Shown piece by piece: positions 32,373-41,663 of a stretch of DNA of 64,000 nt. A program made the translations under genes and the position numbers. The notes under the pieces were generated by a model. That model saw only the letters and a list, made by a program, of their open reading frames with translations, did no database searches and was not told where the DNA came from. Source of the stretch: CAKSQF01 sp964569225 (GTDB lineage: Bacteria; Bacillota; Clostridia; Oscillospirales; CAG-272). Position 1 is the stretch's first letter. Every line of letters starts with the position of its first letter. The stretch spans positions 40,625 through 104,624 of the forward strand of contig CAZMTU010000001.1 of NCBI GenBank assembly GCA_964569225.1, read 5' to 3'.

Positions 32373-35300
32373 ATGAATAAATATTGGAAACGATATATCA
32401 GTGGATTACTGACAGCCGCCATGCTGATATCGGCAGCGGCGGTTCCGATCAGCGGTGTATATGCCGCGGAAGCGCTTCAGGTGAGCCATTTAAAGGTGTG
32501 CTCGCTGACTGAACCGTTGGGCATCGATCAGAATCCGGTATTTAGCTGGATCATTACCGGTGGAGAAAAAGGCGATGAGCAGAGCGCTTATCAGATCATA
32601 GTGGCAGAAAGTCAGGAGGATGCCGCGGATGGACGGGGAACGGTATGGGATTCCGGCAAGGTATTCTCAAGCGATACGCTGAGCGTTGCTTATGACGGTC
32701 CGACACTCTCCGATCTTACCGCCTATTATTGGCGGGTGACGGTGTGGAGTTGTAAGAGCGGCGAGACTTCCAGCGCGGTGAGCCGCTTCTCTACCGGCTT
32801 TCTGAACAGCGACTGGGAGGGCAAGTGGATCGGCTATCCGCAGGAGAATTGCGAGATCGGTCTATCCGGCGCAAAGTGGATTTGGCTGCGAGGCAGCGAT
32901 CCCTTCAGCGGCGCTGCGGCGGGCACTCAGTATTTTCGCTTTAGCTTTGAGTTGTCAGCGGACAAGCAAGTCGAGCGGTTTACCCTTGCCTATACTGCCG
33001 ACGACAATGCTGCCGTTTATCTGAACGGAACAGAAGCAGGTTCAGTGGATACATGGTCGGATGGCAGCTATTACAGTGGGACCGACGGACTGGCTTTGGG
33101 GCAAAACACGGTGGCTGTTCGGGTTACTAATACATCGGCAGGCTATGCGGGACTGGTGGCGTCCATGAAGATCACCTATACCGATGGGAGCAGCGACAGC
33201 TTCGCGACCGATAGCAGCTGGAAGGTTTCAAAAACAGTGGCTGACGGCTGGCAGAACACTGACTTTGATGACAGCGCATGGCAGACGCCCGATCAGGCGG
33301 TCGCCTTCGGTTCAAGCCCATGGGGGACCGGTGTGACGCTGAAAGCGGCGGGAAGCAGGAGCGCGGTTCTGCTGAGAAAGGAATTTTTGGTGGAGAAGCC
33401 GGTCAAGGAAGCCTTTGCCTATATCTGCGGACTGGGCTTCTTTGATCTGACCCTTAACGGGCAGGCAGCGGATGACAGTGTGCTGAATCCTTTTATCACT
33501 CAGTATGACGCTACCGTTTACTATCGCGCTTTTGATGTGACTGCTCTGCTGAAAAAGGGCGCCAACGCGGTAGGGGTAGAACTGGGCAACAGCTATTACA
33601 ATGAAATCGGCGGCGTGTGGAATTGGCAGAATGCCGCATGGAGGGACGATCCCAAGCTGATTTTCCGACTGGATATCCGCTACGAGGACGGAAGCTCCGA
33701 CACGCTTCTTTCAGATACTGATTGGAGTGTTACTATGGACGGTCCTATCACTGCCAACAGCATGTACTACGGCGATGTATATGATGCCCGGAAGGAATTG
33801 ACCGGATTTGACAGCGCCGGTTTTGACAACAGCACATGGCAGAGTGCCGCGCTGATGAAGGCGCCTGCGGGCGAACTAAAAGCACAGATGAAGGCGCCGG
33901 TGAAGCGGGTGGCTTCCTTTAAGCCGGAATCTATCGTTCAATTGGGAGAGGGGTCATGGCGGGTGCAAAGCCCCGAAATGGTGTCCGGTTGGATATTGCT
34001 CTCAGGTATTGATCAGCAAGCGGGCGATCAAATTACCCTCACCTACGGTCAAAAGCTGGATTCTGACGGTTCGGTCCACAAATATGGCGGCAGCGACGGC
34101 GAGTTGGCAAGCTGGTATCCGCACGCTTACTTCCAGCAGGATATTTACTACTGTTCAGGCAGTGGGAATGAATCCTATGAGCCAAAATTCAGCTATAAAG
34201 GCTTTGAATATGTACAGATTGACGGTTTTGACGGCGAGCTTACCGCTGACAATATAATGATCTACCGGGTATCCAATAATGTGGAAATCATTTCGGAATT
34301 TGAAAGCTCCAATGAAATGTTTAATCGGCTGCATGAGAGCATGCGGGTTGCCATGACCGACAACTTTCAGGGGGAGCACTGCGATCCTATGCTGGAAAAG
34401 AACGGTTGGCTGGGCGACGCCAACGTGTCGCTGACCTCTATGATGTTCACCTTTGATATGGCGGCCTGCCTGCCCGGCTTCATCGATGCAATGGAGGACT
34501 GTCAAAAGATCTACGGATTGGTTCCGCAGATGGTGCCTGCCGCCAATTGGGGGATTTCAAATGCGGCGGTATGGAATACCCTTTTCGTCTACGGCGTTGC
34601 CGATTTGAAGAACTACTTCGGTACTAATTATTATACGGCAGAGCAGTATGACGCCATGCGTCAGTTTGCTCTGCGGGATATCCAGGAAATCAGACAAAAC
34701 GGATGGGTATGGTTTGACAATCAATTGGGCGACTGGGTATCCCCTATGGGCGGTACCAACCCCAATGTAGGATATAATGAAAACAGTTCCGAGGGTTCGG
34801 GCATTGTAGGCACGGCCTTTGTATACGGAATGCTGGAGACAATGGCTGAGTTTGCCGATGAATTGGGCAAATCCCAAGACGCGGCTGAATACCGTGCCGC
34901 TATGGCTAATATTTATCAGGCATTCAACGAAAAATTTTATAATGCCGACAAACAGATTTATGAAACCACCGTTTGGAATCAGATCGGTACCCGTACCCGT
35001 TACCGTCAGACCTCCAATTTGGTGCCGCTGGCCTTTGGATTGGTTCCCGAAGCATATGTTGAAGGGGTAGTGGAAAATCTGGTGAAGGATATCCGGGAAA
35101 AGGGCTATCATTTGGATACCGGCTGCGTGGGAACCCGCTACATTTTACCGGTGCTCTGTGATTACGGCCATTCGGATGTGGCTTATCGGATCGCTACACA
35201 GACAACCTATCCTTCTTGGGGGTACTGGCTGGAAAGCAATTCCAAGTCTACATGGGAAATGTGGGAAGCGACCACCCGTTCCTTTGACCATTATTTCCTC

Positions 35301-36938
35301 GGAACCTACGAAGAGTGGTACTATACTCATTTGGCAGGCATTCAGGAGGTACGGGATGGCTATAAGACTTTTGCCGTCCGGCCTGAAATCATCGGTGATC
35401 TGGAATATGTAAACGCCAGTATTCAGACGGTACGCGGAGAACTGATTTCAGGTTGGCAGCGGGCTGAAGACGGCAGCGTGACTATGAAAATAACCGTTCC
35501 TTTCGGTTCTACAGCGGAGCTTTACTTCCCCACTGCCCGTATAGACGGCGTGACGATGAACGGCGTGACTGTTACGGCAGCAGCTGACGGTGTGCAGTCG
35601 GTAGAATTGAAGGACGGACAGCTTTGCGTTACCGTAGGATCGGGCAGCTACGAATTTCGGTCTGCTTCCGACCTTACAACGGTTTACCGGACCGCGCTGG
35701 AGGACGCCATTGCAAAAGCTGAGGAATACCTCGATAATCCTCAGTACGCATCGGTACAAGCGCTGCTGACCGAAGTTATTTCTGCCGTTGAGGCGGTGCT
35801 GGCAGATGAGGACGCCTCGCAAAAGCAGATTAATGAAGCAGTAGAAAGGTTGACTGATCTGCTGATTACCGTCGTGGGCAGCGACAGCCGTATTGCGCTT
35901 CGGAAACTGGTGGCGGAATGCCAACGGATGCGGTTAGAGCCATACTATCAGAAGGATGCGTGGACAAAATTCGCGGCGGCGCTGGCTGAGGCGGAGCGAA
36001 TTGTTGTAAACTTGGATGCCGACGATGCGGCGCTGGACGGCGCATACAAGACGCTTATAAAGGCAGATACCGCGCTGGACGCCGCGGCTTACCCAAATCT
36101 GGCGCTGGGGAAGAAGCCTGTCGCTTCATCGGTAATTGAAAACGAATGGGGGTGGAGCCTGAATAATGTGACCGACGGCGACCGTAAAAACGAAAGCCCT
36201 ATGGGCGGCGAATATGCAGGCTTTACCAGCAATTCCACACCTGCCGTAAATCACGGCGAATGGCTGATGATCGATCTTGAAACGGTCCAGTCGGTAAACC
36301 GTGTAGTAGTTTATCCTTCCAGCTCGCTGGTTGGCGATCAGTGGCTTGCATATGGATTTCCAACTGACTTTGCCATTGAACTGTCAACGGACGGGGAAAA
36401 CTGGCATACGGTATACAGCGCGGAGGATTATCCGCTGCCTGAGTACGGTCCGCTTTCCTTTGCTTTCCCAACGGAGGAAGCACGGTATGTCCGTCTGAAT
36501 GCTACCAGTCTGCGGGCGAAGCCCAGTGACAATAACAGCTACCGGCTTCAGCTTTGTGAGGTAGAGGTATATAATCTGCCCCAATTGTCTGATGGCGGGA
36601 AAAAGGCGCTGGAAGCACTGATCAGCAAGGCGGAACAACTGAAAACAGGTACGGAATATGCAGGTTCCGGAGAGGCAGTTCGCGGCGCTTTTGACAAAGC
36701 GTTGGCAGATGCCAGAGCAGTATGGCAAGATAATGAGGCGACTGCCGAAGAAATCATCAGCGCATGGTCGGCGCTGATGGACGCCATTCATCGTTTGAAT
36801 ATTCAAACGGACAAACCTGTTAATCCGTCTACCGGAGATCACACGGCGCTTTGGGGACTGTTAGCGGCTATTGGATTAGCAGGCGCGGGCACGCTGGCGG
36901 GATTCCGATTCAGAAAGCGGCGCTGCGTGGATAAATAA
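32373..36938 (+). CDS. GH78 alpha-L-rhamnosidase with discoidin-like and FIVAR modules and sortase-like tail
   Basis: 1521 residues. Signal peptide (1 to about 32). N-terminal Fn3-like and Bac_rhamnosid_N modules (about 35-520; NPVFSWIITGG, YWRVTVWS). (alpha/alpha)6 GH78 catalytic domain (about 640-1010) with EHCDPMLEKNGWLGDA supplying the acidic catalytic cluster and a second essential region in WGYWLESNSKSTWEMWE. C-terminal beta-domain to about 1100. FIVAR-like helices (1105-1240). F5/8C module (about 1245-1395). Another FIVAR (about 1400-1465). The end is NPSTGD, a hydrophobic helix and RFRKRR: a PxTG-type sorting signal, unlike the plain membrane tails of GH92 and GH116. It releases terminal rhamnose from plant or bacterial glycans at the cell wall. 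Confidence 0.92.
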   Translation: MNKYWKRYISGLLTAAMLISAAAVPISGVYAAEALQVSHLKVCSLTEPLGIDQNPVFSWIITGGEKGDEQSAYQIIVAESQEDAADGRGTVWDSGKVFSSDTLSVAYDGPTLSDLTAYYWRVTVWSCKSGETSSAVSRFSTGFLNSDWEGKWIGYPQENCEIGLSGAKWIWLRGSDPFSGAAAGTQYFRFSFELSADKQVERFTLAYTADDNAAVYLNGTEAGSVDTWSDGSYYSGTDGLALGQNTVAVRVTNTSAGYAGLVASMKITYTDGSSDSFATDSSWKVSKTVADGWQNTDFDDSAWQTPDQAVAFGSSPWGTGVTLKAAGSRSAVLLRKEFLVEKPVKEAFAYICGLGFFDLTLNGQAADDSVLNPFITQYDATVYYRAFDVTALLKKGANAVGVELGNSYYNEIGGVWNWQNAAWRDDPKLIFRLDIRYEDGSSDTLLSDTDWSVTMDGPITANSMYYGDVYDARKELTGFDSAGFDNSTWQSAALMKAPAGELKAQMKAPVKRVASFKPESIVQLGEGSWRVQSPEMVSGWILLSGIDQQAGDQITLTYGQKLDSDGSVHKYGGSDGELASWYPHAYFQQDIYYCSGSGNESYEPKFSYKGFEYVQIDGFDGELTADNIMIYRVSNNVEIISEFESSNEMFNRLHESMRVAMTDNFQGEHCDPMLEKNGWLGDANVSLTSMMFTFDMAACLPGFIDAMEDCQKIYGLVPQMVPAANWGISNAAVWNTLFVYGVADLKNYFGTNYYTAEQYDAMRQFALRDIQEIRQNGWVWFDNQLGDWVSPMGGTNPNVGYNENSSEGSGIVGTAFVYGMLETMAEFADELGKSQDAAEYRAAMANIYQAFNEKFYNADKQIYETTVWNQIGTRTRYRQTSNLVPLAFGLVPEAYVEGVVENLVKDIREKGYHLDTGCVGTRYILPVLCDYGHSDVAYRIATQTTYPSWGYWLESNSKSTWEMWEATTRSFDHYFLGTYEEWYYTHLAGIQEVRDGYKTFAVRPEIIGDLEYVNASIQTVRGELISGWQRAEDGSVTMKITVPFGSTAELYFPTARIDGVTMNGVTVTAAADGVQSVELKDGQLCVTVGSGSYEFRSASDLTTVYRTALEDAIAKAEEYLDNPQYASVQALLTEVISAVEAVLADEDASQKQINEAVERLTDLLITVVGSDSRIALRKLVAECQRMRLEPYYQKDAWTKFAAALAEAERIVVNLDADDAALDGAYKTLIKADTALDAAAYPNLALGKKPVASSVIENEWGWSLNNVTDGDRKNESPMGGEYAGFTSNSTPAVNHGEWLMIDLETVQSVNRVVVYPSSSLVGDQWLAYGFPTDFAIELSTDGENWHTVYSAEDYPLPEYGPLSFAFPTEEARYVRLNATSLRAKPSDNNSYRLQLCEVEVYNLPQLSDGGKKALEALISKAEQLKTGTEYAGSGEAVRGAFDKALADARAVWQDNEATAEEIISAWSALMDAIHRLNIQTDKPVNPSTGDHTALWGLLAAIGLAGAGTLAGFRFRKRRCVDK

Positions 36939-36977
36939 TCATCATTCAATAAAAATCGGACCGATTTAATCATTCGG

Positions 36978-37014
36978 GGACGGCTGTAAAGCATTATTTA
37001 CAGCCGTCCTTTTG
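36978..37014 (+). terminator. Terminator of the CBM/GH78 operon
   Basis: GGACGGCTGTAAA (36978-36990) pairs with TTTACAGCCGTCC (36997-37009), then TTTTGTT. Confidence 0.85.
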
Positions 37015-37109
37015 TTATAGCAGATCTTGACTGGCGGTAGAATTGTTCATATTTATGTTATATCATATAAACAAAAAAGATTCAGATTGGATAAGGAGGA
37101 ATGCAATCG

Positions 37110-38120
37110 GTGAAGGCAGCATTGTATCAAGGAAAAGCGAAGGTGGAACTGACTGATTTACCGTATCCGGAATGTGGAGATTCGGATATTATCGTAAAAA
37201 ATCTTTATGCCAGCATTTGCGGGACCGATGTTGCCGTTTATCGGCATGGTCCTCATACCGGTCATAAAATTACCGTGGGCGGAGAATTCGGTCATGAAAT
37301 GGTCAGTGAAGTGGTAGAGGTCGGAAGGGATGTTCAGGGGATAGCGGTGGGAGATCGAGTGTACCCTTATCCTCTCCTTGCAAAGGGCGATCCAAAACGC
37401 GCGGGCACAGTGGGCGGATTTTCTGAATTTGTGCTGATTCCCAATGCGAAGATGAATCAGCAGATATATTTGGTGCCGGATAAAATCCCTTCCAGAGTGG
37501 CAAGCCTGATTGAGCCTTTCACCGTCGGCACCAGAGCGGCCCGTCGGAGCAATCCCCGGCCCGGTGAAAACGCGATCGTGTTTGGAGCGGGAACGATCGG
37601 ACTTGCAGCTGCTGTCGCGCTGAAGTATTTCGGCTGCGATCAGGTCATGGTCGTGGATGTATCGGATTTCCGGCTGAATATTGCTGACAAGTTGGGATTT
37701 GCCGTTTGCAATTCCGCTTTGGAAAACTTAAGGGAAAAAGCCATTTCAGTTTTGGGGGAGGGGCACAGTATTCACGGGAAAACGGCTGACGCGGGGATTT
37801 ATATTGATGCGGCGGGGGCGGAAGAACTGATAGAAACCTACCAAAGCATGGGGATGATCGGATCAAGGTTGGTTGTGGTGGCGGTACGGGCAGGTTTGCG
37901 GCCGATTAACGTACTGGAAATGACTTATGCTCAGCACGCGCTGATCGGAAGCGGCGGCTATATGCCTGAAGATGTGCTGGATGTAATGAATATAATGGAA
38001 AACGGAAAATGGGATATCAATGCCATGATTACAGACGAATTTCCCTGGGAGCGGCTGCCTCAGGCAATTGAACGGGCTTCCGACAGTCAGCATGCGCTGA
38101 ATGTAGTCATTAAGTATTGA
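37110..38120 (+). CDS. Zinc-type medium-chain dehydrogenase lacking the structural-zinc loop
   Basis: 336 residues if started at GTG 37110. The ATG at 37101 is one base after the AAGGAGG site and therefore unlikely. NAD(P)-dependent alcohol/polyol dehydrogenase fold: catalytic zinc ligands in SICGTD and GGEFGHE, and nucleotide fold VFGAGTIGLAAAVALKYFG followed by VVDVSDFRL. The four-cysteine structural zinc loop expected after residue 90 is absent (YPYPLLAKGDPKRAGTVGGFSE instead). Substrate unknown. It is followed by a nitrilase-family gene in the same direction, so a shared catabolic pathway is possible. Confidence 0.85.
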   Translation: MKAALYQGKAKVELTDLPYPECGDSDIIVKNLYASICGTDVAVYRHGPHTGHKITVGGEFGHEMVSEVVEVGRDVQGIAVGDRVYPYPLLAKGDPKRAGTVGGFSEFVLIPNAKMNQQIYLVPDKIPSRVASLIEPFTVGTRAARRSNPRPGENAIVFGAGTIGLAAAVALKYFGCDQVMVVDVSDFRLNIADKLGFAVCNSALENLREKAISVLGEGHSIHGKTADAGIYIDAAGAEELIETYQSMGMIGSRLVVVAVRAGLRPINVLEMTYAQHALIGSGGYMPEDVLDVMNIMENGKWDINAMITDEFPWERLPQAIERASDSQHALNVVIKY

Positions 38121-38242
38121 CGCTTTAGGACATTTGGAAGGCGCATCCAAGCAGTTTATGCCGCACGGCTATGTATACACGCATGAACAATGCTGTATGG
38201 CGGCAGAGGAAGGAAAAGCGTGAAGAGCGAAGGGAGATGCTT

Positions 38243-39121
38243 ATGCAAACGGTTACTGTGGCGCTGCTGCAGCTGCTGCCTACCGGCAGTAAAGCGGGCA
38301 ATTTAGAAAAAGGGTTGGATTTTTGCAGAAAAGCTAAAAATATAGGCGCGGATATTGCGCTTTTTCCTGAAATGTGGAGCAATGGATATTCGCTGCCCTC
38401 AGATCCTTTTCGGATGAACGAGGCAGCTATTGATGGGAAGGATGCGTTTATTCTGGCATTTCAGTCGCTCGCCAAGGAGCTGGATATGGCGATCGGCGTC
38501 ACTTTTTTGGAAAAATACGCGCCCTTACCCAGAAACACTTTTTGTCTGTTCGATCGGTTTGGCCGCCGTGTACTGACCTATGCCAAGGTTCATACCTGCG
38601 ATTTCGATGCGGAACGGCATCTGACTGCCGGCAATGATTTTGAAGTAGCGGAACTTGACACCCGGCAAGGCACCGTAAAAATAGGCGCAATGATTTGCTA
38701 TGATCGGGAATTTCCTGAAAGCGCGCGAATCTTGATGCTGAAAGGCGCTGAACTGATCTTAGTCCCGAATGCCTGTCCCATGGAACAAAATCGTTTGGCA
38801 CAGCTTCGGGCGCGGGCATATGAGAATATGCTGGGGATCGCGACAGCGAATTATGCTTATGGAAAGCCTGATTGCAACGGGCATTCCTCAGCGTTTGACG
38901 GCATCGCCTATCGGGAAAATGAAGCCGGTTCAAGGGATATGCTGGTGATTGAGGCAGGGGAAGCGGAAGGAATCTATCCGGCGATTTTTTCTATGGATGA
39001 AATGCGCCGATACCGGGCAAGCGAGGTCCATGGAAACGCTTACCGCCATCCTGAAAAATACGGACAGTTGATCGATGAGGAAATAAGAGAACCGTTTAAG
39101 CGAAATGATTACAGAAAATAG
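38243..39121 (+). CDS. Carbon-nitrogen hydrolase (nitrilase superfamily)
   Basis: 292 residues from ATG 38243, 6 nt after AGGGAG; the ATG at 38237 directly abuts it. Cytoplasmic amidase or carbamoylase. The catalytic triad is visible: Glu43 in ALFPEMWSNGY, Lys in TYAKVHTCDF, and Cys in GAMICYDREFPES. A downstream RAYENMLGIATANYAY is typical of the N-carbamoylputrescine/beta-ureidopropionase branch, but substrate cannot be settled. It lies 122 bp after the dehydrogenase. Confidence 0.9.
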   Translation: MQTVTVALLQLLPTGSKAGNLEKGLDFCRKAKNIGADIALFPEMWSNGYSLPSDPFRMNEAAIDGKDAFILAFQSLAKELDMAIGVTFLEKYAPLPRNTFCLFDRFGRRVLTYAKVHTCDFDAERHLTAGNDFEVAELDTRQGTVKIGAMICYDREFPESARILMLKGAELILVPNACPMEQNRLAQLRARAYENMLGIATANYAYGKPDCNGHSSAFDGIAYRENEAGSRDMLVIEAGEAEGIYPAIFSMDEMRRYRASEVHGNAYRHPEKYGQLIDEEIREPFKRNDYRK

Positions 39122-39256
39122 TTTAACGATGCGTCAGAAAACGATCGGACATAGATGGAAGCGGGGAGGTTCATTCGCGCGGGGAGGGGTATAGAGGATA
39201 AATACGGGGAGTTATCGGGTTAAAAGGAGCAGTACGGCGGAAGAATTAAAGCTATT

Positions 39257-39445
39257 ATGAACAAATTTGCCGCTTCAGGTTGGGATTTGATTTCTGTTCC
39301 GGCACGGCAATGGCTGGAGGGGAGAGAAAATACGGAAGCACTTGTATCGGCAATTAAACAGGCTGATGAAGCATGCGGCGGTTGCGGCTGTGATTTAGAC
39401 CCATTGTATAAAAGCGCATTAGAGCTGATTAAGGAATGCTATTAA
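39257..39445 (+). CDS. Small conserved-looking Cys-rich protein
   Basis: 62 residues, mainly helical with one tight Cys cluster ACGGCGCDLDPLY near residue 40 and a last Cys near the C-terminus (KECY). The cluster could bind a metal. Its ribosome site is weak (GGCGGAAG, about 15 nt away). It lies 67 bp before the GH43-like gene in the same direction, so co-expression is likely. Function unknown; kept as a gene because of its composition and position. Confidence 0.5.
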   Translation: MNKFAASGWDLISVPARQWLEGRENTEALVSAIKQADEACGGCGCDLDPLYKSALELIKECY

Positions 39446-39512
39446 CAATAAACGCGGATAGACGGTTGAAGAAGATTTCACTGTTTGAAAAAACAGAAAG
39501 GAGCGGATCTCG

Positions 39513-40553
39513 TTGATTCAAAATCCCTTTTCAGGCAGGCTGCTGCCCGCGCCGGTGGAAGGCGGCTATCGGGAAGCGCAGGCATATATTTGGTGCGGTT
39601 CGGTAATCCGGGGAGAGGATGGGCGCTGGCATATGTTCGCATCCCGTTGGGGGCGGCAGTATGGCTTCGGTGCTAACTGGCTGCTTCGCTGCGAGATTGT
39701 TCGTGCGGCGAGCGATCGGCCGGAGGGGCCTTATCGTTATGAGGAAACGGTGCTAAGCGCGCGTGACCGGCGCTTTTTTGACGGTATCAGTGTACACAAT
39801 CCCTGTATCCGTTATTTTAACGGAACGTACTACCTTTATTATATGGGAACCACTGACGGCGGACCGATTCCTGAAACGAACGGTGAGCTGTCTTCTGAGC
39901 GGTTTAACGAAATCTGGAACCGCAAGCGGATCGGACTGGCCACTTCAAGCAGTGTGTACGGTCCTTGGAAACGTTTGGATGAGCCGATTTTAATGCCCCG
40001 CGATTGTTCTCATTGGGATTGTACCGCTGTCACCAATCCGGCAGTGGCGATTCTGCCTGACGGGGTTACTTACATGCTCTACAAATCTCGCCGGTATGCA
40101 GGGGCGCCGCTTGAAATTGGCGCGGTCTGTGCGTCTTGTCCGGAAGGTCCTTTTGAGCGTTTGTCTGAAAATCCGATTTTCGCATTTGATCATCCGGATT
40201 TTCATGTGGAGGATCCGTATTTGTGGTTTGAAGAAGGAAAATTCCGCTTGCTGATGAAGGATGATTTCAAAAACGGCAGCGGCGGCGTTACAGGCGTGTG
40301 GGGCAGCGGTTTCTATGCCGAAAGCGACGACTGTGTTCATTGGCAAATTGCGGAGGACCCTATTGTTTATTCCCGCCGGATTTTGTGGTCGGACGGTGTT
40401 TACCGGGATATGCCCAATGCCGAGCGCCCCTTCCTTTTGCTGAATGAACAGGGAAAACCCACTCATTTGTTTTTGGCTACCGGTGAGGGCAGCGGACCTT
40501 ATGGGCTGGATTGCTCTTGGAATATGGTGATTCCGCTGAAGAAGGAATCATGA
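39513..40553 (+). CDS. GH43-like five-bladed beta-propeller glycosidase (putative)
   Basis: 346 residues, starting at TTG 39513 behind GAAAGGAG. No signal peptide. Repeated propeller blade motifs: GRWHMFASRWG, NGTYYLYYMG, GVTYMLYKSRR and GKFRLLMKDDF. VEDPYLW and SVHNPCI carry probable acidic active-site residues of the GH43/GH32/GH117-type clan. The closing CSWNMVIPL is also typical of propeller proteins of this type. Specific activity cannot be assigned. Its terminator region carries a family-1 repeat. Confidence 0.75.
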   Translation: MIQNPFSGRLLPAPVEGGYREAQAYIWCGSVIRGEDGRWHMFASRWGRQYGFGANWLLRCEIVRAASDRPEGPYRYEETVLSARDRRFFDGISVHNPCIRYFNGTYYLYYMGTTDGGPIPETNGELSSERFNEIWNRKRIGLATSSSVYGPWKRLDEPILMPRDCSHWDCTAVTNPAVAILPDGVTYMLYKSRRYAGAPLEIGAVCASCPEGPFERLSENPIFAFDHPDFHVEDPYLWFEEGKFRLLMKDDFKNGSGGVTGVWGSGFYAESDDCVHWQIAEDPIVYSRRILWSDGVYRDMPNAERPFLLLNEQGKPTHLFLATGEGSGPYGLDCSWNMVIPLKKES

Positions 40554-40616
40554 CGGTTTGCTAATATTTTGGTTCTATAATTTGCAGATAATCGCTGATC
40601 GTGTTTTAAATAAGTA

Positions 40617-40648
40617 AGCAGCCCTTAGAAAAAATTCTAAGGGCTGCT
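40617..40648. repeat. Locus-specific hairpin, left of copy C
   Basis: Perfect arms AGCAGCCCTTAGAA and TTCTAAGGGCTGCT, loop AAAA. Confidence 0.9.
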
Positions 40649-40887
40649 CCGGCTGTCAAAAAACTATAATTGTATGGCAGCTTGCCCAAAAGTTTTGATC
40701 GACCTTTTTTCAAAAGGTCGTGGGTTTTAGGGCGAAGCCCTAAGTCGCCTTTCGCAGAGGGTGAAATACTCAGCCTTTCCCTTTTTGGGAGCTTTTTTCT
40801 TGGGTCTTTAGGCAGGAAAAAAGAGGACAAACGAATTTGTGCTTTTTACAAATAGCGCAGTTTATTCTGGGCCTTCTCAACAAACTG
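40649..40887 (+). repeat. Family-1 repeat core, copy C
   Basis: 239 bp. Starts CCGGCTGTCAAAAAACTATA and ends TTCTCAACAAACTG. Internal hairpins as in copies A and B (CGACCTTTT/AAAAGGTCG; TTTAGGGC/GCCCTAAG; a CCTTT/GAGGG-type third stem). Lies between the convergent GH43-like and membrane-protein genes. Confidence 0.9.
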
Positions 40888-40919
40888 AGCAGCCCTTAGA
40901 ATTTTTTCTAAGGGCTGCT
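40888..40919. terminator. Locus-specific hairpin, right of copy C
   Basis: Arms identical to the left hairpin, AGCAGCCCTTAGAA and TTCTAAGGGCTGCT, but loop TTTT, so it is the exact reverse complement of the left hairpin. T-rich on the plus side (TTTTAAT); likely a bidirectional terminator. Confidence 0.9.
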
Positions 40920-40942
40920 TTTAATAAACCTATAAAATTGTT

Positions 40943-41632
40943 TTATACGGTGAAATTAGCGATGAGCGTAAGCCATTCAGCGTGTTCGCCGGAATAGCTG
41001 CCCTGATAGTGCCAGCCAAATTCGATATGTACCGGCAGCTGTTGGGTAAGACTGTCCTTTTGTACTTCATATTCAGTGGAATAGAGCAGGGTACGCACCT
41101 TGGGAGAGCCCGCCGGAATAGAGATTGCTTCGCTTTGGAATTCCACCTGCTGATCGTTGATCGTCAGATAGTTTTTGAATCGAGGTCCTAACGTCAGCGA
41201 ATAGCTGTCAACATAAATATTCAGCTTCAGGGTACAGCTTCCGGTTGCAGGATCGTAAGATATAGTGTTCCATTCGGCATATAGTTCCAACGAGCCTAAC
41301 TTATCGCCGTAGGCAGAACCGCTGACCGGTCCAATAGGTACTTCGGGCTGATCACCTCCGGAGGTAATGGCGGAATCGGATTCGTCCGGTTTGGCAGTGG
41401 TTTGGAGCGTACTGTCGGTTTGGGGCGGATTCGAGTCGGAAGGATTTTCGGAGCTTGTAGATTCCTGACGGTCGGTTTGCGTACTGATCGGGCGGCTGCC
41501 TTCAGTGACGGCAGCCGGAGAGTCCCCATCGGTTCCTGTCAGGAGGAATATCAGGATTATAATACCGATTGCTGTCGCGGCAAGCAGTGTTGCCAGAATA
41601 ACGGTCAGATATTTATAGGAGGATCGATTCAT
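40943..41632 (-). CDS. Membrane-anchored extracytoplasmic protein of unknown function
   Basis: 229 residues; AAAGGA 7 nt before the ATG. One N-terminal membrane helix (about 8-33), a low-complexity Ser/Thr/Asp/Pro spacer (about 35-100), then a beta-rich domain (about 108-229: LGSLELYAEWNTISYDP, CTLKLNIYVDSYSLTL, HIEFGWHYQG) exposed outside. No family recognised. 31 bp after gpsA in the same direction, so it is probably the last gene of that operon. Confidence 0.7.
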   Translation of the reverse strand: MNRSSYKYLTVILATLLAATAIGIIILIFLLTGTDGDSPAAVTEGSRPISTQTDRQESTSSENPSDSNPPQTDSTLQTTAKPDESDSAITSGGDQPEVPIGPVSGSAYGDKLGSLELYAEWNTISYDPATGSCTLKLNIYVDSYSLTLGPRFKNYLTINDQQVEFQSEAISIPAGSPKVRTLLYSTEYEVQKDSLTQQLPVHIEFGWHYQGSYSGEHAEWLTLIANFTV

Positions 41633-41663
41633 ATGGGAGTCCTTTCTTTATCAGACGGCAGGG

